Assembly: GCF_013385175.1 (NCBI RefSeq)
Contig: NZ_JABZEO010000001.1
Coordinates: 186,001 to 250,000, forward strand
Direction of reading: 5' to 3'
Source of the DNA: Allochromatium humboldtianum
GTDB lineage: Bacteria > Pseudomonadota > Gammaproteobacteria > Chromatiales > Chromatiaceae
DNA length: 64,000 bases
Made by a program: the position numbers and the translations under genes. Positions 1 through 10,578 of the stretch are shown piece by piece. The notes below the pieces were generated by a model. That model had not been told where the DNA came from. It saw only the letters and a program-made list of their open reading frames with translations, and did no database searches. How positions within the stretch are numbered: position 1 is the stretch's first letter; each line of letters starts with the position of its first letter.

Positions 1-1
1 G

Positions 2-985
2 CGCAAGATCGCGCTCTTCACCAATGTGTCGGAGAAGGCGGTCATCTCGGCCATCGACGCCGACAACATCTACCGCATCCCGCGTCTGCTCCATGCCCAG
101 AGCCTCGACGAACTGGTGGTGCGCCAGTTCCATCTCGATGTGCCGGAGGCGGATCTCGCCGAATGGGATCGGGTGATGGACGGCTTCGATCATCCCGAGC
201 AGTCGGTACGCATCGGCATGGTCGGCAAGTACATGAACCTGACCGAGGCGTATAAGTCGCTGTCGGAGGCGCTGGCGCACGCCGGCGTGCACACCAACAC
301 CAAGGTCGAGATCGTCTATGTCGACTCCGAGGTCATCGAGCGCGAGGGCGCCGACTGTCTCGACGGACTCGATGCCATCCTGGTGCCGGGCGGATTCGGC
401 GAGCGCGGGGTCGAGGGCAAGGTCATGGCCGTGCGCTATGCGCGCGAGCAGCGCGTGCCCTATCTCGGCATCTGTCTCGGGATGCAGGTGGCGGTGATCG
501 AATATGCGCGTCACATGGCGGATCTGGAGGGTGCGCACAGCACCGAGTTCGACCGCCAGACCCCGCATCCGGTCATCGCCCTCATCACACAGTGGCGCGA
601 TGAGCAGGGGCGGATCGAGACCCGTTCGGAGAGCGACGATCTGGGCGGCACCATGCGGCTCGGCGGTCAGAACTGCCGGCTGGAGCCGGGCAGTCTGGCG
701 CGCTCGGTCTATGGTCAGCCTCAGGTGCGCGAGCGCCATCGCCATCGCTATGAGTTCAACAACGCCTATCTCGACACCCTGAAGGATGCCGGGATGCGCT
801 TCTCGGGCTGGTCGCTCGACAATCGGCTGGTCGAGATCATCGAGATCCCGGATCATCCCTGGTTCATCGCCTGTCAGTTCCATCCCGAGTTCACCTCGAC
901 CCCGCGCGATGGGCATCCGCTGTTCGAGGGCTTCGTGCGCGCGGCCCTGGTACAGCGTCAGTTCAACGGAGAACCCGCCGCATGA
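2..985 (+). CDS. pyrG: CTP synthase, C-terminal part (5' end outside window)
   Basis: CTP synthase makes CTP from UTP, ATP and glutamine in the cytoplasm. The reading frame is open from the first bases of the window, so about 327 C-terminal residues of a roughly 545-residue enzyme are present. They cover the end of the synthetase domain ([18 protein letters not shown]) and the whole class I glutamine amidotransferase domain. The nucleophilic cysteine lies in GICLGMQ (codon 473-475), the oxyanion region in VPGGFGERG, and the catalytic His/Glu in FHPEF (His codon 881-883). The stop overlaps the kdsA start by four bases (ATGA), so the two genes are probably translationally coupled. The pyrG-kdsA-eno order is usual in gammaproteobacteria. 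Confidence 0.97.
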   Translation, partial: RKIALFTNVSEKAVISAIDADNIYRIPRLLHAQSLDELVVRQFHLDVPEADLAEWDRVMDGFDHPEQSVRIGMVGKYMNLTEAYKSLSEALAHAGVHTNTKVEIVYVDSEVIEREGADCLDGLDAILVPGGFGERGVEGKVMAVRYAREQRVPYLGICLGMQVAVIEYARHMADLEGAHSTEFDRQTPHPVIALITQWRDEQGRIETRSESDDLGGTMRLGGQNCRLEPGSLARSVYGQPQVRERHRHRYEFNNAYLDTLKDAGMRFSGWSLDNRLVEIIEIPDHPWFIACQFHPEFTSTPRDGHPLFEGFVRAALVQRQFNGEPAA

Positions 986-1815
986 TGCCGCTGGCCGGTT
1001 TCGAGGTCGGTCTCGACCGGCCGCTGTTTCTGATCGCCGGACCCTGTGTCATCGAGAGCGAGACGCTGGCACAGGAGACCGCCGGGGCGCTGAAGGAGCT
1101 GACCGAGGCGCTCGGCATTCCCTTCATCTACAAATCCTCGTTCGACAAGGCCAACCGTTCTTCGGGCGCGAGCTTTCGCGGTCCTGGGCTGGAGGAAGGT
1201 TTGCGTATCCTGGAGTCGGTGCGCGCGACCATCGGCGTGCCGGTGCTGACCGATGTGCACGAGGACACGCCGCTCGCTGAGGTCGCCGCCGTGGTCGACG
1301 TGCTCCAGACCCCGGCCTTTCTGTGTCGTCAGACCAACTTCATCCAGGCTGTCGCCCGGCAGGGGCGTCCGGTCAACATCAAGAAGGGGCAGTTCCTCGC
1401 GCCCTGGGACATGAAGAATGTGGTCGAGAAGGCGCGCGCGACCGGCAACGCGCACGTCATGGTCTGCGAGCGCGGCGTCTCCTTCGGCTACAACAATCTG
1501 GTCTCGGACATGCGCTCGCTGGCCGTCATGCGCGAGACCGGCTGTCCGGTGGTGTTCGACGCCACGCATTCGGTGCAATTGCCGGGCGGGCAGGGGACCA
1601 GCTCGGGCGGGCAGCGCGAATTCGTCCCGGTGCTGGCGCGGGCGGCGGTTGCGGCGGGCGTCGCCGGACTCTTCATGGAGACCCATCCCGATCCCGATCG
1701 CGCCCTGAGCGATGGTCCGAATGCTTGGCCGCTCGGGCGGATGCGTGACTTGCTGTCGACCCTCGTCGAGATCGATCGCTTGGTCAAAACGGCTGGATTC
1801 GTCGAGCAGGGTTAG
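982..1815 (+). CDS. kdsA: 3-deoxy-D-manno-octulosonate-8-phosphate synthase
   Basis: KDO-8-phosphate synthase condenses phosphoenolpyruvate with arabinose-5-phosphate for the inner core of lipopolysaccharide. The 277-residue length is normal for the family. Visible hallmarks are GPCVIESE near the N-terminus, the substrate-binding [11 protein letters not shown] near residue 50, and [11 protein letters not shown] with GTSSGGQRE in the C-terminal half of the TIM barrel. The ATG at 982 overlaps the pyrG stop. Downstream, 126 bp separate it from eno, the largest gap in this housekeeping block, so eno may have its own promoter. Confidence 0.97.
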   Translation: MMPLAGFEVGLDRPLFLIAGPCVIESETLAQETAGALKELTEALGIPFIYKSSFDKANRSSGASFRGPGLEEGLRILESVRATIGVPVLTDVHEDTPLAEVAAVVDVLQTPAFLCRQTNFIQAVARQGRPVNIKKGQFLAPWDMKNVVEKARATGNAHVMVCERGVSFGYNNLVSDMRSLAVMRETGCPVVFDATHSVQLPGGQGTSSGGQREFVPVLARAAVAAGVAGLFMETHPDPDRALSDGPNAWPLGRMRDLLSTLVEIDRLVKTAGFVEQG

Positions 1816-1920
1816 GCGTTTGCTGTCCATCGGTTGGCGTGCTGACCGAATTCACCAGACCATCCTCTGCACAAACCGCATCAACATATCGAATAAAACC
1901 GAGCTATCCGTAGCTCTTGA

Positions 1921-3219
<1,299 letters not shown>

Positions 3220-3280
3220 GGCCATCCGTCGGGGTCTCGGAGTCTGGCGCTCCCTGACCCTGAACGTCATAGGCTTGGGT

Positions 3281-3583
3281 ATGCACTGGCTGATCCTGGT
3301 GTTGATCCTGCTCCTGGGCGCGCTCCAGTACCGGCTCTGGGTCGGCGAGGGCAGTCTCGCCGAGCTGCACAGCCTCAAGCGCGAGATCGCCTTCGAGGAG
3401 TCCGAGCTGGAGCGTCTGCGCGCGCGCAATCGCGAGCTTCAGGCCGAGGTCGACGACCTGCGCGAAGGCTCCGAGGCGATCGAGGAGCGCGCGCGCAGCG
3501 AACTGGGCATGATCAAGCCCGGCGAGATCTTCATCCAGGTCATCGAGCGGCCTGCGCCAGTCAACCCTGAGGGCAAACCATGA
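3281..3583 (+). CDS. ftsB: Cell division protein FtsB
   Basis: FtsB is a small bitopic divisome protein that pairs with FtsL and FtsQ. The chosen start at 3281 gives 100 residues, close to the E. coli length. It begins with one transmembrane helix (WLILVLILLLGALQYRLW) and continues as a coiled coil with heptad-like charged residues (LERLRARNRELQAEVDDL). The conserved EAIEERARSELGMIKPGE block follows. Starts further upstream would fall inside eno and would put a non-family segment before the membrane helix. The stop overlaps ispD by four bases (ATGA). Confidence 0.93.
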   Translation: MHWLILVLILLLGALQYRLWVGEGSLAELHSLKREIAFEESELERLRARNRELQAEVDDLREGSEAIEERARSELGMIKPGEIFIQVIERPAPVNPEGKP

Positions 3584-4281
3584 CGACACGACTCTGGGCC
3601 GTTCTCCCCGCAGCGGGCGTCGGGCGCCGGATGGGCAGCACCGTGCCCAAGCAGTATCTGGAACTGGCCGGTCGCGCCGTGATCGAGCACACGCTCGAGC
3701 TCTTCGTCAACCATGCGCGCATCGCGGGCGTGGTGGTGGCGCTGGGCGTCGAGGACGGCTACTGGGGCGCGACCGCCTATGCCGCACATCCCAGGGTGCG
3801 GCGCGCGCCGGGCGGCGCCGAGCGCTGTCATTCGGTGCTCAATGCGCTCGCCGCCCTGGACGGAGAGGCCGATGCCGACGACTGGGTGCTGGTGCATGAT
3901 GCCGCGCGGCCCTGTCTACGTGTGGCCGATCTCGGCCGACTGATCGACGCTCTGCTCGACGACGACGTCGGCGGTCTGCTCGGCATCCAGGTGCGCGACA
4001 CCATGAAACGCGCCGGGGCGGACGAACGCATCGACGCCACGGTGGATCGCTCCAGCCTGTGGCACGCCTACACGCCGCAGATGTTCCGGCTCGGTCTGCT
4101 GCGGCGCGCACTGCACGAGGCGCTGGAGGCCGGCGATCTGGTCACGGACGACGCCTCGGCCATCGAACGTCTGGGACTGGCCCCGCGTCTGATCGAGGGC
4201 CATGCCGACAACATCAAGATCACGCGGGCCGAGGATCTGCCGCTCGCGCACTTCCATCTACAACGCCAGGGACGGATCTGA
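3580..4281 (+). CDS. ispD: 2-C-methyl-D-erythritol 4-phosphate cytidylyltransferase
   Basis: IspD transfers CMP from CTP to methylerythritol phosphate in the non-mevalonate isoprenoid pathway. The 233 residues carry the nucleotidyltransferase signature PAAGVGRRMGSTVPKQYLEL at the N-terminus, GGAERCHSVLNAL, and VHDAARPCL with the metal- and CTP-binding Asp. The later blocks LWHAYTPQMFRLG and TDDASAIERLG follow, with NIKITRAEDL at the C-terminus. It overlaps ftsB by four bases and is 12 bp from ispF, which acts two steps later in the pathway. Confidence 0.97.
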   Translation: MTTRLWAVLPAAGVGRRMGSTVPKQYLELAGRAVIEHTLELFVNHARIAGVVVALGVEDGYWGATAYAAHPRVRRAPGGAERCHSVLNALAALDGEADADDWVLVHDAARPCLRVADLGRLIDALLDDDVGGLLGIQVRDTMKRAGADERIDATVDRSSLWHAYTPQMFRLGLLRRALHEALEAGDLVTDDASAIERLGLAPRLIEGHADNIKITRAEDLPLAHFHLQRQGRI

Positions 4282-4293
4282 CGAGGCTCCAGA

Positions 4294-4773
4294 ATGTTGA
4301 TTGGTCAGGGTTTCGATGCCCATCGTTTCGCGCCGGATCGCCGGCTGGTGCTCGGCGGGGTCGAGATCCCGCACGATCGGGGGATGCTCGCCCATTCCGA
4401 TGGCGACGTGCTCATCCATGCCCTGTGTGATGCCCTGCTGGGCGCGGCCGGGCTGGGTGACATCGGACGCCACTTCCCGGACACGGACGCCGCCTATGCC
4501 GACATCGACAGCCGCATCCTGCTGCGGCGCGTGATCGACAGTCTGCGTGAGCGCGGTCTGCGCGTCCACAATGCTGACATGACGCTCATCGCGCAACAGC
4601 CCAAGCTGGCCCCTTACATCCCGGCCATGCGCGAGACCCTGGCCGCCGACCTGGAGTGCGATCCCCAGCGCGTCAATGTCAAGGCGACGACCATGGAACA
4701 CATGGGCTTCACCGGGCGCGGCGAGGGCATCGCGGCCTCGGCGGTGGTGCTGCTGGTCGAGGCGGACGGCTGA
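4294..4773 (+). CDS. ispF: 2-C-methyl-D-erythritol 2,4-cyclodiphosphate synthase
   Basis: IspF cyclises CDP-methylerythritol phosphate to the 2,4-cyclodiphosphate. At 159 residues it has the family length. The zinc-binding GQGFDAHRF motif is at the N-terminus and [20 protein letters not shown] lies near residue 45. [14 protein letters not shown] follows, and [18 protein letters not shown] is near the C-terminus. The ATG at 4294 follows a weak GAGG-type site. It ends eight bases before the truD start, within the same co-directional block. Confidence 0.97.
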   Translation: MLIGQGFDAHRFAPDRRLVLGGVEIPHDRGMLAHSDGDVLIHALCDALLGAAGLGDIGRHFPDTDAAYADIDSRILLRRVIDSLRERGLRVHNADMTLIAQQPKLAPYIPAMRETLAADLECDPQRVNVKATTMEHMGFTGRGEGIAASAVVLLVEADG

Positions 4774-4781
4774 ATCACGCG

Positions 4782-5867
4782 ATGTCCGATTCGACGCTTC
4801 CCCGCTGGACGACCTTCACCGATCTGCCACGCGCCCACGGCGAGCCGCTCGGCTCGGGTCGGCTGCGTGTCGAACCCGAAGACTTCCAGGTCACGGAGGT
4901 GCTGGGCTTCGAGCCGGACGGGGAGGGCGATCACTGGCTGCTCTGGGTGCGCAAGACCGGCGCCAACACCGAATGGGTGGCGCGGCGGCTAGCGGCCACG
5001 GCGGGCGTGCCGGTCTCGACGGTCGGTTATGCCGGCCTCAAGGACCGCTGGGCCGTCACCGAGCAGTGGTTCTCGCTGCCGCGTCCGCGCACAGGTGAAC
5101 CCGAGCCGGACTGGGGATCGCTCGCCGAGCAGGGGATCGAGGTGCTCGCCGTCCACGCCCATCGGCGCAAGCTGAAGCGCGGTTCCCTGTCAGGCAACCG
5201 CTTTCGGATTCGGCTCCGTGACTGTCAACTCGACCCGGCAGCGCTCGATGCGCGTCTGGAGTCCATCCGCGCGCGCGGTGTGCCCAACTATTTCGGCGAG
5301 CAACGCTTCGGTCACGCCGACGGCAATCTCCATCGCGCCCATGCGCTGCTGACAGGCGCGGCCAAACGGGTGCCGCTGCATCAGCGCGGTCTCCAGCTCT
5401 CCGCGGCGCGCTCTCAGATCTTCAACGAACTGCTGGCCGAGCGCGTGCGCCGTGGCGACTGGGACCGACTCCAGCCCGGCGACTGCCCGCAACTGGCCGG
5501 CAGTCATTCCTTCTTCCTCGCCGAGACCCTCGACGAGACCCTGCACGAGCGCGCCGTGCGGTTCGATCTGCATCCAACGGGTCCGCTCTGGGGCCGGGGC
5601 GAGCCGCCGAGTCGTCATACCGTTCAGGCGCTCGAACTCGCGGTCGCATCCGGACTGGCGCCCTGGCCCGAACGGCTGGCGGAACAGGGGCTGGATCAGG
5701 AACGCCGTTCACTGCGTCTGACGATCGAAAATCTGGAGCACGAACAGATCGATGGCTGTCTGACACTCGAGTTCGGGCTATCATCCGGGGCCTATGCAAC
5801 CAGCGTGTTGCGCGAAATCATTGACACTTTCGAGCAGGTTCAACGACGGGACGGTTCCGATGGCTAA
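4782..5867 (+). CDS. truD: tRNA pseudouridine(13) synthase TruD
   Basis: TruD isomerises U13 of tRNA-Glu to pseudouridine. The start at 4782 gives 361 residues, close to the 349 of E. coli; earlier in-frame starts lie inside ispF and encode no family sequence. The catalytic Asp is in VGYAGLKDRWAVTEQWFSLP near residue 90. GNRFRIRLRD, GVPNYFGEQRFG and the C-terminal LTLEFGLSSGAYATSVLRE are typical of the family. The last eight bases overlap the next gene, a two-component protein with no known link to tRNA modification. Confidence 0.95.
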   Translation: MSDSTLPRWTTFTDLPRAHGEPLGSGRLRVEPEDFQVTEVLGFEPDGEGDHWLLWVRKTGANTEWVARRLAATAGVPVSTVGYAGLKDRWAVTEQWFSLPRPRTGEPEPDWGSLAEQGIEVLAVHAHRRKLKRGSLSGNRFRIRLRDCQLDPAALDARLESIRARGVPNYFGEQRFGHADGNLHRAHALLTGAAKRVPLHQRGLQLSAARSQIFNELLAERVRRGDWDRLQPGDCPQLAGSHSFFLAETLDETLHERAVRFDLHPTGPLWGRGEPPSRHTVQALELAVASGLAPWPERLAEQGLDQERRSLRLTIENLEHEQIDGCLTLEFGLSSGAYATSVLREIIDTFEQVQRRDGSDG

Positions 5868-6783
5868 ATTACTGGTAGTGGACGATGAACCGATCAACCT
5901 CGAGATCATCGGTCATTGCCTGGAAGACGAACATCAACTGGCCTTCGCCGAGGATGGGCTGGAAGCCTGGGCCATGCTGGAGGCTTCCCCACAGGCTTAC
6001 GATGGCGTGATCCTCGATCGCATGATGCCGCGCATGGACGGCATGGAGGTGCTTCGGCGTCTCAAGGCCGACAGGCGCTTTCGCGACGTGCCGGTCATCA
6101 TGCAGAGCGCGGCCGACAGCTCCGAGCAGGTCGCCGAAGGGCTGGCCGCCGGCGCCTGGTACTATCTGGCCAAGCCCTATGCACCCAAGGCGTTGCGCAG
6201 CATCGTCAACGCCGCCCTGGACGACCGGCGCAATCGTAAGGATCTGGCCCATATCGGCGGCAGGCTCCAGGCCATCCTCGACCTGACCGAGCAGGCCAGT
6301 TTCCGCTTCCGCACGCTCGACGAGGTCTCGGCCCTCTCTTCGACGCTGGCGCAGATGTGCCCCAATCCCGAGACCGTGGCCATGGGGTTGTCCGAACTCA
6401 TGCTCAATGCCGTGGAGCATGGAAATCTGGGTATCGATTATGCCGAGAAGGGGCGCCTGATCGAAGAAGGGCTCTGGCAGGAGGAGGTCGAGCGCCGGCT
6501 GGCCGACCCTGCCCAGGCCGGGCGTCATGCCATCGTCGAGTTGAGGCGCGACCCGGCCTGTCTGAGCTTCACCATCCGCGACCGGGGGCCGGGGTTCGAC
6601 TGGCAGCGTTATCTGGATCTCGATCCGTCGCGCGCCTTCGACAGTCATGGCCGCGGCATCGCCATGGCGCGCCATCTGGCCTTCGCGAGCATGGAGTATC
6701 GGGGCGCGGGCAACGAAGTCCAGGTCACTGTGGCGCTGGCCGATCCTCCCGAGATCCAGGCGCCCAACGATGACGCGGTCTGA
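5860..6783 (+). CDS. Response regulator with C-terminal HATPase (anti-sigma-kinase-like) domain
   Basis: The protein has 307 residues. An N-terminal receiver domain (LLVVDDEPINLE, phospho-acceptor Asp in LDRMMPRMDG, conserved Lys in LAKPYAP) is followed by a short linker. A GHKL ATPase domain starts near residue 165 (GLSELMLNAVEHGNLGI with N-box Asn; IRDRGPGFDW; HGRGIAMA). No HisKA dimerisation domain is visible, so the ATPase part resembles RsbW/SpoIIAB-type serine kinases rather than a histidine kinase. The expected output is phosphorylation or sequestration of an anti-sigma antagonist under phospho-receiver control, which is an inference. The start overlaps truD by eight bases. No STAS-domain partner is next to it. 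Confidence 0.85.
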   Translation: MAKLLVVDDEPINLEIIGHCLEDEHQLAFAEDGLEAWAMLEASPQAYDGVILDRMMPRMDGMEVLRRLKADRRFRDVPVIMQSAADSSEQVAEGLAAGAWYYLAKPYAPKALRSIVNAALDDRRNRKDLAHIGGRLQAILDLTEQASFRFRTLDEVSALSSTLAQMCPNPETVAMGLSELMLNAVEHGNLGIDYAEKGRLIEEGLWQEEVERRLADPAQAGRHAIVELRRDPACLSFTIRDRGPGFDWQRYLDLDPSRAFDSHGRGIAMARHLAFASMEYRGAGNEVQVTVALADPPEIQAPNDDAV

Positions 6784-6829
6784 GGTTCGCCGCTGGATCA
6801 CCACGTCCCGCGACGAGAGTGCGCCGAAC

Positions 6830-8272
6830 ATGGCTCGACTCCTGGACATCGCCCAGGGCTTCGTCGCGCACGCACCGGCCTGTGACGCCTGGACCCTGCG
6901 TCTGATCGCCGAGACCAGCGATCATCTGGAAGTCCGTCAGGGCGTAGTCGAACCGAGCCTGATCGGCTGTTCGCTCGGGGCCATGATCACGGTCGTCGAG
7001 GGCGCGGGCAGCGGCTATGCGGCCGCCAGCGACCTGAGTCCGTCCGGTCTGCGCGCCGCCGCCGAGCGCGCGCTCGACTGGGCGCGCGTCCATGCCCGGC
7101 TCGGCCTCTTCGACGCCCGGCTCCAGCCGCCCTGCACCACGGTCGCCGACTATCGCACCCCGGTAGAGGAACCCTGGGAATCGCGAGCGCTGGCCGACAA
7201 GCTCGCTCTGCTCCAGGCCGCCAATCAGGCGCTGGAGATCGACGAGCGCATCCAGGACTGGTCGGCCTGGCTCACTCAGCGGCGTGTCGAGCAACTGCTG
7301 ATCGGCAGTGTCGGTGCGCGCGTGACCCAGGTGCTCGACTATGTCCATCCCGGTCTTCAGGTCGTCGCCAATGCCGGCAGCCAGACCCAGCGTCGTCACG
7401 GCGGCGGGGCCGATGGCGGGCTTCAGGGCGGACTGGAGAATCTGGTCCGGCTCGGCTTCCTGGAAGACGCCGCACGTCTGGCCGAGGAGGCGATCGCCCT
7501 GCTCGACGCGCCCGAGTGTCCGAGCGACGTGCGCGACCTCATTCTCATGCCCAATCAGATGGCGCTCCAGATCCACGAGAGCATCGGCCATCCGCTCGAA
7601 CTCGACCGCATCCTCGGCGATGAGCGCAACTATGCCGGCGCCAGCTTCGTCACGCCTGAGATGTTTGGGCGCTATCGCTATGGCTCGGAGTGGCTGAACG
7701 TCACCCATGATCCGACCCTGCCGGGCGAGCTGATCTCGGTCGCAGCCGATGACGAGGGCACGCCGGCGGCGCGCGAGGTGCTGATCCGTGCCGGAATCCT
7801 GGAGCGTCCGCTCGGCGGTGCGCTGTCGCAGGCGCGTGCCGGGCTGCCGGGGACGGCCACCAGTCGCGCCAGCGGTTGGGATCGTCCGCCGATCGACCGC
7901 ATGGGCAATCTCAATCTGGAGCCGGGGCAGGGGAGTCTGGCCGATCTGGTCGGGCAGGTGGAGCGCGGCATCCTGATGGACACCAACCGCTCCTGGTCGA
8001 TCGACGACAGTCGCAACAAGTTTCAGTTCGGCTGCGAGCTCGGACGCCTGATCGAGGATGGTCAGCTCAAGGGGCTGGTGCGCAATCCCGGTTATCGCGG
8101 ACTCTCGGCTGAGTTCTGGCGCAGTCTCGCCGGTGTCGGCGGACCTGAGACGCTGGGTGTCGGCGGTGTGCTCAACTGCGGCAAGGGCGAGCCGAATCAG
8201 GCCGTCTATGTCGGCCATGCCGCGCCGCCCTGTCTGTTCCGGCGGGTCGCGGTGTTCGGGGGTGGCGAATGA
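6830..8272 (+). CDS. TldD-like subunit of a TldD/PmbA family metalloprotease
   Basis: TldD and TldE form a heterodimeric zinc protease that degrades unfolded peptides and matures microcin B17 in E. coli. This 480-residue protein has the metal-binding HEXXXH as HESIGH near residue 247, followed by PLELDRILGDERNYAG. The distal zinc-ligand Cys is probably in LNCGKGEPNQ near the C-terminus. The sequence after HESIGH differs from canonical TldD (HEAVGHGLEG), so this looks like a paralogous branch. The start at 6830 is a judgement; an ATG at 6770 would overlap the preceding gene. Its end overlaps the TldE-like gene by four bases, so the two subunits are probably coupled. Confidence 0.85.
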   Translation: MARLLDIAQGFVAHAPACDAWTLRLIAETSDHLEVRQGVVEPSLIGCSLGAMITVVEGAGSGYAAASDLSPSGLRAAAERALDWARVHARLGLFDARLQPPCTTVADYRTPVEEPWESRALADKLALLQAANQALEIDERIQDWSAWLTQRRVEQLLIGSVGARVTQVLDYVHPGLQVVANAGSQTQRRHGGGADGGLQGGLENLVRLGFLEDAARLAEEAIALLDAPECPSDVRDLILMPNQMALQIHESIGHPLELDRILGDERNYAGASFVTPEMFGRYRYGSEWLNVTHDPTLPGELISVAADDEGTPAAREVLIRAGILERPLGGALSQARAGLPGTATSRASGWDRPPIDRMGNLNLEPGQGSLADLVGQVERGILMDTNRSWSIDDSRNKFQFGCELGRLIEDGQLKGLVRNPGYRGLSAEFWRSLAGVGGPETLGVGGVLNCGKGEPNQAVYVGHAAPPCLFRRVAVFGGGE

Positions 8273-9591
8273 CGCCGGATGCCTTCTTCGCGCTGGCCGA
8301 GCGGCTGTCCGCAGGGCTGACCGGCGACGAGGTGCTGTTCTGCAACCTGGGCGGCGAAGTCTCGGATTTCGTGCGGCTCAATCGCAATCGGGTGCGTCAG
8401 GCCGGCAACGTCCGCGCCGCTGGGTTGACGCTGACTCTGATCGCCGGGGCGCGTCAGGCCGAGGCGGCATTCGATCTGAGCGGCGATCCGGAGGCTGATC
8501 TGGCGCTCGGCCGCACACTGATCGGACGGCTGCGCGAACGTCTCGCCGTGCTGCCCGATGATCCCTATCTCCAGTATGCGACCGAACCGAGCACTGGGGT
8601 GACGTGTCAGGAATCTCAGGCGCTGCCGCCGGCTGAAGAGGCCGTCGCAACCCTGATCGAGGCGGCTGAGGGGCTTGATCTGGTCGGCATCTGGGCTGGC
8701 GGTCTCATCCAGACCGGGCTGGCCAGCTCGCTCGGTCATCGTCACTGGCACGAGCGTGCGAGTTTCAATCTCGACTGGAGTGTCTATCTCAGCGGCGACA
8801 AGGCGCTCAAGTCGAGCTACAGCGGTTTCGACTGGAACCCGGATGTCGTGCATGAGCGTCTGCGCACGATGCGCGCCGGTCTGGAGATCCTGCGCCGTCC
8901 GGCGCGCCGTCTCGATCCGGGGCGCTATCGGGCCTATCTCGCGCCCCCGGCCGTCGAGGAACTCATGGGGATGCTGGCCTGGGGCGGCTTCGATCTGCGT
9001 GACCACCGCACCCAGCAGACCCCGCTGCTCAAACTGGTCCGGGGCGAGCGCGCCTTCGACCCGCGTATCACGCTGCGCGAGGATCATGCACGGGGTCTGA
9101 CGCCGGGATTCACGCCCGAGGGCTTCATCCTGCCGCCGTCCGTGACTCTGATCGACGCCGGTGCCTTCGGCGACTGTCTGGTGGATGCTCGCAGTGGGCG
9201 TGAGTACGGTGAGCCGGTCAATGCCGCCTCCGGTTCGCCCGAGTCGCTGAGCCTGGAGCCGGGCGATCTGCCCGAATCCGAGGTGCTCGCCCGGCTCGAT
9301 ACCGGACTCTGGATCGGCCATCTCTGGTACTGCAATTGGTCGGACCCGAATGAGGCGCGCGTCACCGGCATGACGCGCTTCGGCACCTTCTGGGTCGAGG
9401 GCGGCGAGATCCGGTGCCCGGTCGAGGTGATGCGCTTCGACGACAGTCTCTACGCACTGCTCGGCACGCGGTTGGAAGCACTCACCCGCGAACGCGAGCT
9501 ACGGCTCTCGCCCGAGACCTATGAGGGGCGTTCGAGCGCGAGCGCCCTGCTGCCGGGCGTCCTGGTCTCCGGGATCGAGTTGACGTTATAG
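8269..9591 (+). CDS. TldE/PmbA-like partner subunit
   Basis: This 440-residue protein belongs to the TldD/PmbA fold but lacks an HEXXXH motif, as expected for the non-catalytic TldE subunit that closes the protease chamber. Visible blocks are FCNLGGEVSDFVRLNRNRVRQ at the N-terminus, RYRAYLAPPAVEELMGML in the middle, and SLEPGD with LWIGHLWYCNWSDPNEARVT near the end. It overlaps the TldD-like gene by four bases. It converges on the DUF815 ATPase gene, with a six-base overlap of the two 3' ends. Confidence 0.8.
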   Translation: MTPDAFFALAERLSAGLTGDEVLFCNLGGEVSDFVRLNRNRVRQAGNVRAAGLTLTLIAGARQAEAAFDLSGDPEADLALGRTLIGRLRERLAVLPDDPYLQYATEPSTGVTCQESQALPPAEEAVATLIEAAEGLDLVGIWAGGLIQTGLASSLGHRHWHERASFNLDWSVYLSGDKALKSSYSGFDWNPDVVHERLRTMRAGLEILRRPARRLDPGRYRAYLAPPAVEELMGMLAWGGFDLRDHRTQQTPLLKLVRGERAFDPRITLREDHARGLTPGFTPEGFILPPSVTLIDAGAFGDCLVDARSGREYGEPVNAASGSPESLSLEPGDLPESEVLARLDTGLWIGHLWYCNWSDPNEARVTGMTRFGTFWVEGGEIRCPVEVMRFDDSLYALLGTRLEALTRERELRLSPETYEGRSSASALLPGVLVSGIELTL

Positions 9592-10476
9592 TGCCTTATC
9601 GACCAGACCACGCCCCGCCCAGTCGCGCGCAAACTGCCAGGCCGTGCGTCCGCCGCGCGCCCCCCGGCGTAGCGCCCACTGGAGCGCGGCCCGTTCGATC
9701 GGCTCCCAGTCCGACTCAGCGCGCGGCGCCTCAGTCGGTGCGAGACGCTCGACCCAGTGACGCACTACCTCCAGATACTGCGCCTGACTGAAGGGATGGA
9801 AGGAGATCCACAGCCCGAACCGATCCGAGAGCGAGATCTTCTCCTCGACCGCCTCGCCGTGATGCAACTCGCCGTCCTGGATACGTGAATCGCGGTTGTC
9901 GGCCTGGTACTCGGGCAGCAGATGCCGACGGTTGGACGTGGCGTAGATGAGCAGATTCTCGGGCGTGGACGCAATCGAGCCTTCGAGCGCCGCCTTGAGC
10001 GCCTTGTAGCCCGACTCGCCGGACTCGAACGACAGATCGTCGCAGAAGAGGATGAATCGCTCGGGCCGGTCGCGGATCAGATCCAGGATGTCAGGCAGCG
10101 CGATCAGATCGTCCTTGTCGACCTCGATCAGACGCAACCCCGCGTCGCGGTGGGCATTGAAAACGGCCTTGACCAGCGACGACTTGCCGGTGCCGCGCGT
10201 CCCCCACAACAGCACATTGTTGGCCCCGCCGCCGGCGAGGAACTGGCGCGTGTTGCGCTCGATCTCGGCGGCCTGACGCTCCAGACAGCGCAGATCGGCG
10301 AGTTCCAGCCGATGCGGCGCGCGGACCGGCTGCAACCAGCCGCGCCCGGCAGCGTCGCGACGCCAGCGAAAAGCCTGGGCCGACCAGTCGACCGGCGCGC
10401 TCGCCGGCGGCAGCAGACGCTCCAGTTGGTCGATGAGTCGATCCAAGCGGTCGATGAAAGCGGGTGAAGGTGTCAT
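9586..10476 (-). CDS. DUF815 family AAA-type ATPase
   Basis: The protein has 296 residues and the layout of DUF815 ATPases, whose cellular role is not established. An N-terminal helical part (FIDRLDRLIDQLERLLP) precedes the nucleotide-binding core. Walker A is WGTRGTGKSSLVKA near residue 92, Walker B is FILFCDDLSFE, and a sensor-like block follows (LLIYATSNRRHLLPE). The conserved EEKISLSDRFGLWISFHPF segment is near residue 215. It is transcribed away from the flippase gene across a 102-bp gap and converges on the TldE-like gene. Confidence 0.85.
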   Translation of the reverse strand: MTPSPAFIDRLDRLIDQLERLLPPASAPVDWSAQAFRWRRDAAGRGWLQPVRAPHRLELADLRCLERQAAEIERNTRQFLAGGGANNVLLWGTRGTGKSSLVKAVFNAHRDAGLRLIEVDKDDLIALPDILDLIRDRPERFILFCDDLSFESGESGYKALKAALEGSIASTPENLLIYATSNRRHLLPEYQADNRDSRIQDGELHHGEAVEEKISLSDRFGLWISFHPFSQAQYLEVVRHWVERLAPTEAPRAESDWEPIERAALQWALRRGARGGRTAWQFARDWAGRGLVDKAL

Positions 10477-10578
10477 ATCCGGCTCCGTTCAATGATCCAA
10501 GGCGCGTCCCGGTCGCCATCCGATTCGGATTAAGGATACCATCCGCACTCCCCGCAACCAGCCGTATCCCGCAACGCC

